From Paenibacillus whitsoniae (lineage in GTDB: Bacteria; Bacillota; Bacilli; Paenibacillales; NBRC-103111), in NCBI RefSeq assembly GCF_003955665.1, contig NZ_RXHU01000022.1:169421-233420 (forward strand): a stretch of DNA of 64,000 bases. Reading direction: 5' to 3'. Every line of letters begins with the position of its first letter. The stretch's first letter is position 1. Positions 31,206 through 40,115 of this stretch are shown one piece after another. The notes beneath the pieces were generated by a model. That model was not told the DNA's origin. It saw only the letters and a list, made by a program, of their open reading frames with translations, and ran no database searches. Made by a program: the position numbers and the translations under genes.

Positions 31206-33551
31206 TTATATTAATTTCGTCATATTTCTCTGCAAGGCATACTCCTTCGGCGTGACCTTATATTTCTTTTTGAACATGCTGAAAAAGTAGGTTTCATTCA
31301 AGATTCCGACTTTTTCAGCGATCTCATACACACTAAGGTCATCTTGGACAAGAAGTTCTGCCGCTTTGGCTAATCTGAACTCGTTGATGAAATCAGGGAT
31401 CGAGATCTGGGTAGCTGACTTATACGTTTTACTTAAATTTCTTGTGGATATTTTCATGATCGAAGCGATCGAAGTCAGGCTAAGCGAAGGATCTTGATAA
31501 TGGTTATGAATGTATTCCGTGACCGCCTCCACCAAAAAGTAGTTGAGGTTATTGGCATTTCCCTCGAAATCTTTTTGGAGCGAATCTTGCAGGGCACCCA
31601 CAATGATCCGATGAATCTCGGCAATGGTCTCTTTCTCCAGGATATTGCGACTAATCGAAGAAATATGCAACGATGGGGCAGCCGTCACTTTCATTGCTTC
31701 CAGCGTCTCAATGACCGCATCCACAAGCCTTATGATGGAGACTAAAGCATTGTGATAATTGAGCGTGCCCACCTCTTTGAAAATAGTCCCCAGAACCTCC
31801 TCGATCACCGTGGTATTGCTCGACTTCATGGCCTCCACAAGCCGTTCCTCTTGATTTTTGGAATATCCCGTCTTCTTGCTTTCCACATTTTTCCTAACCG
31901 CTTCGTAGGTGATGACCGAAGAATGACCGAGTAAAACACGATACATCGCCTGATCGAGCGCCTTATTGTACATGCCGTTCAATTCCTGCATGTGACTCGT
32001 CTTTTCACTAATCGATGCCGTAAAAGAAATTTTAAAATATCGGGAAACATGCTCTTGCGCTTCTTGGATCAACGTGTGAATACGCGCTTGAAACTGATCT
32101 TCTTCATCCGGAATACTTACAATCAACACCACATGATCGTCCTTCATGTCCAGTCCTTCGTTCGCGTACGATTCGGCCATAATTTCTGAAGCAATATTGA
32201 TCATAGCAAAGCGAATTGTGTCCCTATCCTTGGCGTGGAACGTATGCTGAAATTCCTTATAGTTATCAATTTTCAATACACATACAGCGTAAGAACCTTC
32301 CAACTCTAAAGAAATCCTCATTTCTTTAAAAATGCCTTCCAATTCTGACCTGCCTATCGATAAACTTTCCGTGAGCAGGCGGCTTAACCAATAATGCTTC
32401 ATGACATCGTGATATTGCATCTTTTCCTTATCATAATGATCGAGCATCTCCATGGATTGTCTGTATACAGTATTCAAATACGAGATCTCATCGACAACCT
32501 CGTCTTTGTCCGATCTTCGAATCCGATCCAGCATAATGGAATTGACCAGCGTCCCCACCGGTCGATATAGTTTCCGAGAAATGCCAATCGATACGACGAG
32601 CGCCATAACCAGGAAAATAAGCGTAATTATGATAATACTCGTCCTAAGACTGTTGATATACTTGTAGATTTCAAGTACAGGCTGCGTTTTGAGCAGCGTC
32701 AATCCCGTGTTGTCGACATTGGTATACGTAACTAAATATTGCGTGCCGTCATGCTTGCTTTGAAAAAAACCGTCGCGATCCGCCAGCGGATGCGCTGTTC
32801 GATAGTCCAGAAAATCCGTTTTCAGCCACGTCTTGACTGCAGATTCATCGGTACCATCATCCACGTATTCACCTGACTCATTCAGAATAAATACGTGATC
32901 TCCTTTTTGTTTATCGATCATATTGATTTGATTAATATTCTCCAGCAACCACTGCGGCTTTACGTTAATGATAACAACGCCATCCGGCTTTGCCCCGCTC
33001 AGGGGTGTTTCGTAGATGAAATAGGAGTAAACATACTCAGGCTCGGTTACCCCGTTGACCAGTTTTTTAATATCACGGAAAATCGGTTTCAGCTTCGGCA
33101 GCACTTTATCCGAGTTAATAAAGTCGTAGAGCATCTGATCTTTAAAAAATAAAGGGAACCCCGAACTATACGATTGATCCAGATTTCGATTATAAATGCC
33201 GATGGAGTGAATGTAGGGATTCGCTGAAGTGACAGAACTGGCGACCTTCGACAAGTGGCTAGCCACTTCCAGCATGTCTTCCTTCTTCGCATACATAATA
33301 GCGGTTACATCACTATTCAGGTAAAGAAATTTCGATAAATTGGAAATCGTTTGATCCATAAACGACATATTATATTTGACTTGATACAGTATTTTTTGAT
33401 TGGCTTCATATTCATTTTTAACCAAAAGATTTTGCGAATTCACATAAACAACCGTGGAAAGAACAACAACCAGAGCGAGAATAGCCACGCTGATCCAAAG
33501 AAACATTTTTACAAAATAGGCTTTAGCTCCAAAAAAAGATTTGATGTTCAT
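31206..33551 (-). CDS. Membrane-bound AraC-type sensor/transcriptional regulator
   Basis: 781 residues from ATG 33551 (AAGGGGA 10 bases upstream); a 14-codon extension is possible but hydrophilic. Membrane segment about residues 18-42, extracellular double-Cache-like sensor (45-290), second membrane segment (about 293-317) followed by a HAMP-like SRKLYRPVGTLVNS, cytoplasmic degenerate cyclase-like region, and C-terminal AraC helix-turn-helix (about 680-775, ending GILNETYFFSMFKKKYKVTPKEY). Typical of one-component regulators paired with LplABC importers; likely controls 29936-18962. Confidence 0.92.
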   Translation of the reverse strand: MNIKSFFGAKAYFVKMFLWISVAILALVVVLSTVVYVNSQNLLVKNEYEANQKILYQVKYNMSFMDQTISNLSKFLYLNSDVTAIMYAKKEDMLEVASHLSKVASSVTSANPYIHSIGIYNRNLDQSYSSGFPLFFKDQMLYDFINSDKVLPKLKPIFRDIKKLVNGVTEPEYVYSYFIYETPLSGAKPDGVVIINVKPQWLLENINQINMIDKQKGDHVFILNESGEYVDDGTDESAVKTWLKTDFLDYRTAHPLADRDGFFQSKHDGTQYLVTYTNVDNTGLTLLKTQPVLEIYKYINSLRTSIIIITLIFLVMALVVSIGISRKLYRPVGTLVNSIMLDRIRRSDKDEVVDEISYLNTVYRQSMEMLDHYDKEKMQYHDVMKHYWLSRLLTESLSIGRSELEGIFKEMRISLELEGSYAVCVLKIDNYKEFQHTFHAKDRDTIRFAMINIASEIMAESYANEGLDMKDDHVVLIVSIPDEEDQFQARIHTLIQEAQEHVSRYFKISFTASISEKTSHMQELNGMYNKALDQAMYRVLLGHSSVITYEAVRKNVESKKTGYSKNQEERLVEAMKSSNTTVIEEVLGTIFKEVGTLNYHNALVSIIRLVDAVIETLEAMKVTAAPSLHISSISRNILEKETIAEIHRIIVGALQDSLQKDFEGNANNLNYFLVEAVTEYIHNHYQDPSLSLTSIASIMKISTRNLSKTYKSATQISIPDFINEFRLAKAAELLVQDDLSVYEIAEKVGILNETYFFSMFKKKYKVTPKEYALQRNMTKLI

Positions 33552-33623
33552 GCCTGTATATTCCCCTTTATTTGAAGTGAAAGAGACTGGCATGCCCCCG
33601 TCCCATCCCGCCGCGCCATCGGC

Positions 33624-33632
33624 ATTATATCA
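33624..33632 (-). promoter_or_regulatory. Extended -10 promoter of the AraC sensor gene
   Basis: On the minus strand TGATATAAT fits the extended -10 form TGnTATAAT. No good -35 is seen at 16-18 bases. It lies about 75 bases before the start at 33551. Confidence 0.55.
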
Positions 33633-33803
33633 TCTAACTAGAATGTAATTGCTTTAAATTCGAATGTATACTTTAATATAAGTCATTTCCTATGAATATG
33701 GTACTTTTAAAGTTTTGTAAAAACGTTAAAAAGACCGCCACAGCCGGATCAACGATCCGCGCAGGGCGATCTGAAATATGAACCTGAATCAGCTATCACT
33801 CAG

Positions 33804-34037
33804 TTGATCCTTGATAAGGCTTTGCTCATCAAGATAAGACTTGAGTCAGCCAAACGTGCTGAAATACAGAGCTTGATAGATACGTTTCGATGCTCAGTTA
33901 TCGATGTCGGGCCGTCTTCGATAATCGTTCAAATCGTCGGCAATTCGGAGAAAAACGACGCTTTCCTTCAATTGATTCGGTCCTACGGCATTTTGGAGGT
34001 GACCCGAACAGGCGAAACGGCAATGAATCGCGGCTAA
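33804..34037 (+). pseudogene. ilvH: Orphan C-terminal half of acetolactate synthase small subunit (IlvH)
   Basis: The 77-codon frame matches the C-terminal domain of the regulatory subunit of acetolactate synthase in recognisable steps: KALLIKIRLESAKRAEIQ, then FRCSVIDVGPSSIIVQIVG, and the end YGILEVTRTGETAMNRG. The intact protein is about 160 residues with an N-terminal ACT domain that binds valine. That half is absent: the upstream sequence in frame to the previous stop (33708) does not resemble it. There is no ribosome site before TTG 33804. I read it as a remnant of a second ilvH copy. Expression as a stand-alone domain is possible but unsupported. Confidence 0.75.
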
Positions 34038-34049
34038 GCATGCACACCT

Positions 34050-34499
34050 TTAGGGCCGAATATACGCCAGGTGGAGCAGAGGGAAGGGATTGCCAGAAGA
34101 ATCAAGTTCAGACCTGCCAATTCTAACAAAACCAAGTCGTTGATAGAAGCCGTATGCGCTGTCATTTTGCTCATTAACATCAACCCGGAGATTTGCTCCC
34201 TTTAGTGCTTCTACATGTTTAATTAACCGGCGGCCTGTACCGCACCCGTGATAGTCAGGATCTACGAATAACATTTCGATTTTCGATCCGTCCATCCCGA
34301 TAAATCCAATCGGTTCTAGATCTTCATTTAATTCAATCCAAATTTCAACCTCTTCCAAAGCGCCATTTCGAACGATCTGATGGTAAAATTCAATTTCCGC
34401 GCTAGTCAGGAAGGTATGGGTACGGACGACAGCTCGGTACCAAATATTGACTAATTTATCATGATAGTGAGTTTGATACTGTACGATCGATTTTAACAC
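34050..34499 (-). CDS. yjaB: GNAT acetyltransferase of the YjaB type
   Basis: 149 residues from GTG 34499 (GGAGGAC just upstream). Strong resemblance to E. coli YjaB as I remember it: IWYRAVVRTHTFL, acetyl-CoA loop VDPDYHGCGTGRRLI (about residues 80-95), VNEQNDSAYGFYQRLGF, and end LLHLAYI. It transfers an acetyl group from acetyl-CoA to an unknown amine. Convergent with the ilvH remnant; separate from the sulfur genes further right. Confidence 0.85.
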   Translation of the reverse strand: MLKSIVQYQTHYHDKLVNIWYRAVVRTHTFLTSAEIEFYHQIVRNGALEEVEIWIELNEDLEPIGFIGMDGSKIEMLFVDPDYHGCGTGRRLIKHVEALKGANLRVDVNEQNDSAYGFYQRLGFVRIGRSELDSSGNPFPLLHLAYIRP

Positions 34500-34687
34500 T
34501 TTTCGTCCTCCATTATTTAAAGTTTATCAAAGTATCGTGCCTTCCCGCTAAAATCCTATGAGTATCGTATAAAAATCGTTTTAAATTGCCGAGTATAAAT
34601 TAATCTTATGCTACATGCCCCGAAAACTCAACGGAAACAATAAGTATCATCGATGGTTAGGCTCGAAAAATATGTTCCCGCAGAAAA

Positions 34688-34732
34688 GAAACACAGGTAA
34701 ACCTTTCTGAATGAAAGGTTTATCTGTGTTTC
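34688..34732 (+). repeat. Long isolated hairpin (20-bp inverted repeat)
   Basis: Arms 34688-34707 and 34713-34732 pair over 20 bp with a 5-base loop. The single non-Watson-Crick position would be G-U if read on the plus strand. On the minus strand a T-rich TTTCTTTTCTG follows, so it could also terminate a minus transcript. No gene ends here on either strand. Confidence 0.7.
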
Positions 34733-34869
34733 CACGATCACTAGTAGATCTAAGGGGAGCCGTTCCAGCCTTAAATGACCTATAGAATATTCCAATTATT
34801 CATTATCATGAATAGAAAACATCAATTAGACGCCGCAATAACAAAGTGCTAGAGTAGTTATTAATTAAT

Positions 34870-34892
34870 ACCAACTTTTTCAATAGGAATTA
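34870..34892 (+). promoter_or_regulatory. CymR-like operator box 1
   Basis: ACC, 13 bases, GGAATTA. The same spacing occurs at 49443-49465 and, with variants, at other sulfur-gene promoters in this window. It overlaps the putative promoter of the operon starting at 34941. Confidence 0.6.
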
Positions 34893-34940
34893 TAAGATTA
34901 TACACTAGTCAAAACACGAATCATGGATAGGAGTGAAGTT

Positions 34941-36050
34941 ATGGTCGCTATTAAAGCACCTGCCCAGTATTTCAATGAACCAGGCATTCTAGCCAAGAGC
35001 GGTGAACTCATTGCCCCTTACGGAAAAAAAGCACTCATCATAACTGGCCATAAAGCGCTGCACACTGTACGAACGCAATTGTTGCTGAGCCTTCAGCAGG
35101 CTGGTGTCGAGTATGCAATCAGTCAATTTGAAGGTAAAGTTACGACGGAGGAAATTGCCACTTACACAAGCGAAGCCATTGCGCATCAAGCCGAATTACT
35201 TATTGGAATTGGCGGAGGCAAAGCGTTAGATATTACCAAAGTTGTGGGCGAAAAACTTCGTCTTCCCGTCGTAGCGGTGCCGACGATTGCCGCAACTTGC
35301 GCATCCTGGGCTGCGCTCTCCGTCATCTACGACGACCAAGGTCGTTCCTCGGGTTATCTAGGGCTTACAAGCTCCCCCGTTCTAGTGCTAGCGGACACGC
35401 AAATACTCGTTGAAGCTCCCCGTAGATACCTGGCAGCGGGCATTGGCGATACGATTGTTAAATGGTACGAAACCGTCGTTAACGTGAATGACGAGCCGGA
35501 AGGATTGGATATTCGAATCTCCACGCAAATTTCCAAGCTTGCATTAGACCGTTTGCACACTTACGCGCTGCAAGCCATTCAAACCGCAGGAACAGGCACC
35601 ATTACACCTGCTTTCAAAGAGGCCGTCGACGCGGTTATTGTACTGGCAGGACTGGCGGGGACGGTGCAAGGCGGAACGGCACGAGCAGGCATTGCCCATT
35701 CCTTAGACAGCAGCCTAACACATTTTCCGCAAACATCCGGCACGTTGCACGGTGAAAGAGTCGCTTTTGGCTTGCTTACGCAAACCGTGCTCGAAAAGCG
35801 CCCAGCTGAAGAAATTGAACGCTTAGCAAGGCTCCTTATCAGCTTAAAGCTTCCCGTGACTTTGAAACAATTAGGGTTCGAGGATCTACCAGCTACCGTA
35901 GCGCCACTTATCGCTGCTGGCGTACCTCTACGTGTGGAAGCTATTCGTAATCTCTCCTTTGAAGTTACCCCCTCACTACTACATGAAGCTATCCTCCAAA
36001 CGGATCAACTTGGGCTTAACATCCTGCAAGGAACATATATCACACATTAA
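34941..36050 (+). CDS. GldA-family (iron/zinc-type) dehydrogenase
   Basis: 369 residues from ATG 34941, with AGGAG 7 bases upstream; the ATG at 34923 lies before that site. NAD-binding GIGGGKALDITK (residues 89-100). Metal ligands Asp170 (GIGDTIVKWYE), His253 (GIAHSLDSS) and His270 (GTLHGERV) match glycerol dehydrogenase. The branch also includes E. coli HcxA (YbdH), a 2-oxo-acid reductase whose neighbour YbdL is an aminotransferase. An aminotransferase ends this operon too, so a 2-oxo/2-hydroxy acid role is more likely than glycerol (inference). First gene of an operon reaching 40025. Confidence 0.83.
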   Translation: MVAIKAPAQYFNEPGILAKSGELIAPYGKKALIITGHKALHTVRTQLLLSLQQAGVEYAISQFEGKVTTEEIATYTSEAIAHQAELLIGIGGGKALDITKVVGEKLRLPVVAVPTIAATCASWAALSVIYDDQGRSSGYLGLTSSPVLVLADTQILVEAPRRYLAAGIGDTIVKWYETVVNVNDEPEGLDIRISTQISKLALDRLHTYALQAIQTAGTGTITPAFKEAVDAVIVLAGLAGTVQGGTARAGIAHSLDSSLTHFPQTSGTLHGERVAFGLLTQTVLEKRPAEEIERLARLLISLKLPVTLKQLGFEDLPATVAPLIAAGVPLRVEAIRNLSFEVTPSLLHEAILQTDQLGLNILQGTYITH

Positions 36051-36083
36051 TCACTTAACCAAATGAAAGGTGGAACTCCACTC

Positions 36084-37178
36084 ATGTCTGTCATTGCCAA
36101 ATATACCAAGCATACGCTTCTTTCGTTATTCATTTTGAGTGTATCAGCCGGCTGCGCCAGCGGTAACGCATCAACTAGCACTTCAAAAAGCACATCTTCG
36201 CCTTCTGCCAGCACTAGATCAGCATCGCCGACTGCTGCCAGTACGACAGCAACTCCTTCGGTGGATCTCAGCAAAGTTACACTTCGGGTCGGTCAAACGG
36301 GCTGGGGCAATCTCGAAGCCGGCTTCAAGGAAGCAGGGCTTGATAAAACACCTTATAAGCTACAGTTTAGCGTCTTCCAGGGAGGCAATTTGCAATTGGA
36401 AGCGATGGCCGCCAACAATCTCGATCTCGGCTCCACGAGTGAAATTCCACCTTTATTCGCTGCTCAGGCTGCTAATGGTGGCAATTTCAAAGTTATTGCA
36501 TCATTCGAATCCACCACATTAAATCAGGAAATCGTGATTCCCAAAGGCTCAACTCTTAAAACTGTTGCCGATCTGAAAGGCAAAAAAGTCGCCTATGTCA
36601 ATGCAACAACAGCTCATTATTTTCTTGTGAAAATATTGCAAAACGCTGGATTGACTTGGAACGATATCGAACCTGTTCAGCTGTCGACTTCAGACGGATT
36701 AAGCGCACTCCTCAGCGGCAAAGTAGACGCGTTAGCAAGTTATGGTAACGCAATCATCTCAGCAAAACAGAACGGTGCAACGCTACTTGCTAGCGCAAAA
36801 GACATTTTATCAGGCAACTTCCTATACGAAGCTACACCTGATGCTATCAATGATCCCGCCAAACATGCAGCGATTGTCGATTTCTTAGGGAGATTGAACA
36901 AATTCTATGAATGGACGCGAAACAATCAGCAGAAATGGGCTGAAATTACAGCGACAAATACGAAACAGCCTGTCGAGCAGGCACTGGATACCTTAAGACA
37001 AGGCGAGCAACAACGCCCTTCCAAACTGTCAGTTGATTTCTCCAAAGCGATTACTTCCCAGCAAGATGTCGCAGACGCATTAAGCACGGTTGGCTTGCTA
37101 AAAGGAAAAGTCGATGTCAGCACGACATGGAGCAAAGCGTTTGAGGCGGAATTACAGCAAATTGTTGCTGCAAAATAA
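36084..37178 (+). CDS. Sulfonate/taurine-type ABC substrate-binding lipoprotein (SsuA-like)
   Basis: 364 residues from ATG 36084, with an AAAGGTGGA site 9 bases upstream. Lipobox VSAGC puts the lipidated cysteine at residue 24, followed by a Ser/Thr-rich linker. The NMT1/SsuA-type fold is recognisable (LRVGQTGWGNLEAGFKEAG, QLEAMAANNLDLGSTSEIPPL, KGKKVAYVNATTAHYFLVK). Binds an aliphatic sulfonate or related anion outside the membrane for the permease and ATPase that follow. Confidence 0.88.
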   Translation: MSVIAKYTKHTLLSLFILSVSAGCASGNASTSTSKSTSSPSASTRSASPTAASTTATPSVDLSKVTLRVGQTGWGNLEAGFKEAGLDKTPYKLQFSVFQGGNLQLEAMAANNLDLGSTSEIPPLFAAQAANGGNFKVIASFESTTLNQEIVIPKGSTLKTVADLKGKKVAYVNATTAHYFLVKILQNAGLTWNDIEPVQLSTSDGLSALLSGKVDALASYGNAIISAKQNGATLLASAKDILSGNFLYEATPDAINDPAKHAAIVDFLGRLNKFYEWTRNNQQKWAEITATNTKQPVEQALDTLRQGEQQRPSKLSVDFSKAITSQQDVADALSTVGLLKGKVDVSTTWSKAFEAELQQIVAAK

Positions 37179-37203
37179 GTAGATTATAACAAGGAGTGTT
37201 CCT

Positions 37204-37989
37204 ATGTCCCGTGAAACCAAGAGCCAACGCATATTTTTCCGAGCGGCTCCCTGGATATTCCCGCTTTTAACCGTTATAGCCTGGCATCTGTTGACTACAA
37301 CCGGAATCATCCCTTCCAATGTATTGCCTCAACCCTTGAAAGTTTTGAACGTATTCATTGATATGTTAAAGTCTGGGGAACTGCTGAAACATATCGGCAT
37401 CAGTGCAAGGCGAGCATTTAGCGGACTTCTGCTTGGTGGGGGCCTAGGCTTCTTATTCGGACTGCTGAACGGGTTTTTCCGTACAGCGGAGAAGCTGTCC
37501 GACTCCTCCATTCAGATGGTCCGGACGATACCACATCTTTCATTAATCCCACTCGTTATTATTTGGTTCGGCATTGAAGAGCCTGCCAAACTCGTGCTAG
37601 TCTCGCTGGGGGTCTTCTTCCCCATCTATCTCAACACTTTTCATGGCATCCGATCGATTGATCCAGGACTTATTGAAATGGGAAAGGTATACGGTTTGAG
37701 CCGTCTTTCCTTGTATGTCTACATTATTTTGCCTGGCGCACTGCCTTCCATTCTGGTTGGCGTCCGCTACGCGCTCGGCATCATGTGGCTCACACTGATT
37801 GTCGCTGAGACCGTAGCTGCCAAGTCAGGATTAGGCTATATGGCCATGAACGCACGGGAATTTTTTCAAATGGATGTGATTGTGCTCAGTATTCTGATCT
37901 ATGCGCTGCTCGGCAAATTATCGGATACCGCCGCCAAATTGTTGGAACGATGGGGCCTTCAGTGGCATCCGAATTATACAAAGCGTTAA
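37204..37989 (+). CDS. Sulfonate-type ABC transporter permease (SsuC-like)
   Basis: 261 residues with about six membrane segments. The permease loop near residues 155-180 reads LIEMGKVYGLSRLSLYVYIILPGALPSIL, as in SsuC/TauC. It follows the binding protein by 25 bases and precedes the ATPase by 17 bases. Confidence 0.9.
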   Translation: MSRETKSQRIFFRAAPWIFPLLTVIAWHLLTTTGIIPSNVLPQPLKVLNVFIDMLKSGELLKHIGISARRAFSGLLLGGGLGFLFGLLNGFFRTAEKLSDSSIQMVRTIPHLSLIPLVIIWFGIEEPAKLVLVSLGVFFPIYLNTFHGIRSIDPGLIEMGKVYGLSRLSLYVYIILPGALPSILVGVRYALGIMWLTLIVAETVAAKSGLGYMAMNAREFFQMDVIVLSILIYALLGKLSDTAAKLLERWGLQWHPNYTKR

Positions 37990-38006
37990 TGTGAAGGAGG
38001 GTCAGC

Positions 38007-38783
38007 ATGTCGATTGATAAGAAAGGATCCAGCATCCATATTCGTCACATGTCCAAAAAATTTGATCAAACACCTGTACTTTCGGGCATTGATTTCCACA
38101 TCGAACCAGGGGAATTCGTTGCCATTGTCGGACGCAGCGGGTGCGGCAAAAGTACGTTGCTTCGGTTAATCGCGGGTCTGGAGCAGCCGTCAGATGGCTC
38201 AATATCCCTAGATAATCGCACACATGTGCGTACGACTCCAGATACGCGGGTCCTTTTTCAGGAGGCCCGTCTGCTTCCGTGGAAAAAAGTCATAGACAAT
38301 GTGCGCATCGCCGCCCCTGACAAAAATAAAGCGAGTGCAGAAGCCGCGCTGGAGGAGGTTGGTCTTCTCGAGCGGGCAAAGCAATGGCCAAGCGTACTTT
38401 CGGGCGGTCAAAAACAGCGCGTTGCGTTAGCAAGAGCACTCGTTAGTCGTCCTAGATTGCTGTTGTTGGATGAACCATTAGGCGCGTTGGACGCGTTAAC
38501 ACGCATTGAGATGCAACAATTAATTGAACGATTGTGGTCGGAACAGGGCTTCACCACCGTACTCGTTACGCATGATATCAGCGAAGCGGTTGCTTTGGCA
38601 GATCGCGTATTACTCATCGAAGATGGTCGCATTGCGCAGGATACCCGTATTACGCTAGCTAGACCTAGAGAGAGGGATAACGGTTTTATTTACTTTGAGA
38701 ATCTGATTTTGAATCGGGTACTGAAAAAAGAACTTACTGATGCAGGCACAACCCAAGAGCGCAAATTATCTTATTCCATTTAA
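38007..38783 (+). CDS. Sulfonate-type ABC transporter ATP-binding protein (SsuB-like)
   Basis: 258 residues. Walker [10 protein letters not shown] (residues 42-50), signature LSGGQKQR, Walker [13 protein letters not shown], and switch histidine in VTHDISEAV. Begins after GGAGG with good spacing. Drives import with the SsuA/C-like partners upstream. No SsuD-type gene is in this operon; luciferase-like monooxygenases are encoded in the opposing operon instead. Confidence 0.92.
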   Translation: MSIDKKGSSIHIRHMSKKFDQTPVLSGIDFHIEPGEFVAIVGRSGCGKSTLLRLIAGLEQPSDGSISLDNRTHVRTTPDTRVLFQEARLLPWKKVIDNVRIAAPDKNKASAEAALEEVGLLERAKQWPSVLSGGQKQRVALARALVSRPRLLLLDEPLGALDALTRIEMQQLIERLWSEQGFTTVLVTHDISEAVALADRVLLIEDGRIAQDTRITLARPRERDNGFIYFENLILNRVLKKELTDAGTTQERKLSYSI

Positions 38784-38807
38784 TAGGAAAGGAAAGGTAG
38801 GAAAGCC

Positions 38808-40025
38808 ATGTCTACGGAGTTAGAGCCCTTTTCGTTTGCTAAACGAATCCCTACTACACCTTCTATCGGTAGTACAACCGTCACGAAGCCTGATCATATA
38901 CATCTTTCCTTTGGTTTCGCTGCTCCCCACTTATTCCCCATCGAGCTGCTTTCCTATGCTGCTGCTGAGGCCGTGACGCAACAAGGCCGCAAAGCTCTGC
39001 AATATTCAGGCGCACCTGGCCCTGGAAAAGTACTTGCGTGGATACAAAACCGTTCCAAGCTGAACGACATTCATGTGGATACGGATCAAATCCTCGTGAC
39101 CTACGGCTCCACACAGGGCATTGATTTAACCACACGAATCCTCGTGGAACCAGGCGATCATGTTTGGGTTGAAGCTCCTTCCTTCTTCAGCGCTTTACAA
39201 GCATTCCGTGTAGCAGAAGCAACGATAACGTCTTTCCCTATCGATGAAAATGGCGTACGCGTTGATCTCATTGAGGAAGCCCTGATCGATGCGAGATCTA
39301 ATGGCAAGCGGATTCCCAAATTTTTATATACGATGCCTACTTACCATAACCCAGGCGGCGTGACGCTTTCCATTCCTCGGAGGAAGCAGCTTGTACGCTT
39401 AGCGAGAGAATACAACTTTTTCATTCTGGAAGATGATGCGTATTCCGAGCTAAATTTTTCGGGCAAACGTTATCCGTCTCTCTATTCGTTATTTCCAGAG
39501 CGTGTGATTTATTTGAATACGTTTTCGAAAATTATTGCTCCAGGTCTGCGGCTCGGCTGGCTGATAGCCGACAAAAGCATACTAACGAAGGCTCGATTAT
39601 TGAATTTAGGAGGCAGCATCGGTGTTTTCACACAGGAAATTGTGGCAAAACTCCTGGATGAATTCCCTTTTCAGCCTCATATCGAAAGCCTTATCGCCCA
39701 TTACCGCAGGCAAAGTGATGTAATGGCTGACGCCATTCGAACCGATTTCGGCGACCATGTCACTTTTCATCAGCCAGAAGGTGGTTTCTACATTTGGCTT
39801 CGTTTCCAGGATCACGTCAATACGACTGAGTTCCTGCAAGATGCCGCTGACCGGGGAGTCTCCTTTGTCGATGGACGGAGCTTCTACGTTAATGCTGAAG
39901 CGGAAGGGCATTCGTACCTTAGACTGTGTTTCAGCTACGTCTCCGAGGATCAAATCGTTCGCGGTGTGCAAAAATTGGCCGATGCTTACTTTGCTTACTT
40001 GAGTAAGACTATGTCGTCCACGTAG
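38808..40025 (+). CDS. PLP-dependent class I aminotransferase (Aro8/LysN type)
   Basis: 405 residues. Fold-type I: TYGSTQGIDL cofactor phosphate region (about 98-107), TMPTYHNPGG (175-184), LEDDAYSEL with the PLP-pairing Asp (about 207-215), and Schiff-base Lys241 in NTFSKIIAPGLRLGW. The C-terminal substrate arginine is probably in HSYLRLCFSY. No GntR-type DNA-binding domain, so it is a stand-alone enzyme. Last gene of the sulfonate-type operon; transamination with the 2-oxo-acid dehydrogenase encoded first is suggested (inference). Confidence 0.88.
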   Translation: MSTELEPFSFAKRIPTTPSIGSTTVTKPDHIHLSFGFAAPHLFPIELLSYAAAEAVTQQGRKALQYSGAPGPGKVLAWIQNRSKLNDIHVDTDQILVTYGSTQGIDLTTRILVEPGDHVWVEAPSFFSALQAFRVAEATITSFPIDENGVRVDLIEEALIDARSNGKRIPKFLYTMPTYHNPGGVTLSIPRRKQLVRLAREYNFFILEDDAYSELNFSGKRYPSLYSLFPERVIYLNTFSKIIAPGLRLGWLIADKSILTKARLLNLGGSIGVFTQEIVAKLLDEFPFQPHIESLIAHYRRQSDVMADAIRTDFGDHVTFHQPEGGFYIWLRFQDHVNTTEFLQDAADRGVSFVDGRSFYVNAEAEGHSYLRLCFSYVSEDQIVRGVQKLADAYFAYLSKTMSST

Positions 40026-40042
40026 ACAGTGGTAAGCTAAAG

Positions 40043-40080
40043 AACAAACCCAGACAATTTGCGTCTGGGTTTGTTTTGTA
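40043..40080. terminator. Bidirectional terminator between the two sulfur operons
   Basis: Perfect 13-bp stem AACAAACCCAGAC/GTCTGGGTTTGTT with a 7-base loop. TTGTA follows on the plus strand and CTTTAGC on the minus strand. It separates convergent operons ending at 40025 and 40116. Confidence 0.9.
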
Positions 40081-40115
40081 TGTAAGACTCATAACAGCCA
40101 ACTTGTGATTCGTTT

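Larger units (their letters stand above)
34500..34940. other. Gene-free stretch before the sulfonate-type operon
   Basis: No credible gene. It contains a long perfect hairpin (34688-34732) and the operator-like box at 34870-34892. Just downstream is a possible -10 TATACA (about 34909) with a weak -35. The rest is A/T-rich and unexplained. Confidence 0.5.

Noticed and set aside
34500..34940. S-box or T-box riboswitch before the sulfur operon
   Set aside because: None of the conserved landmarks (T-box TGGNACCGCG, S-box GAGGGA core) could be found.
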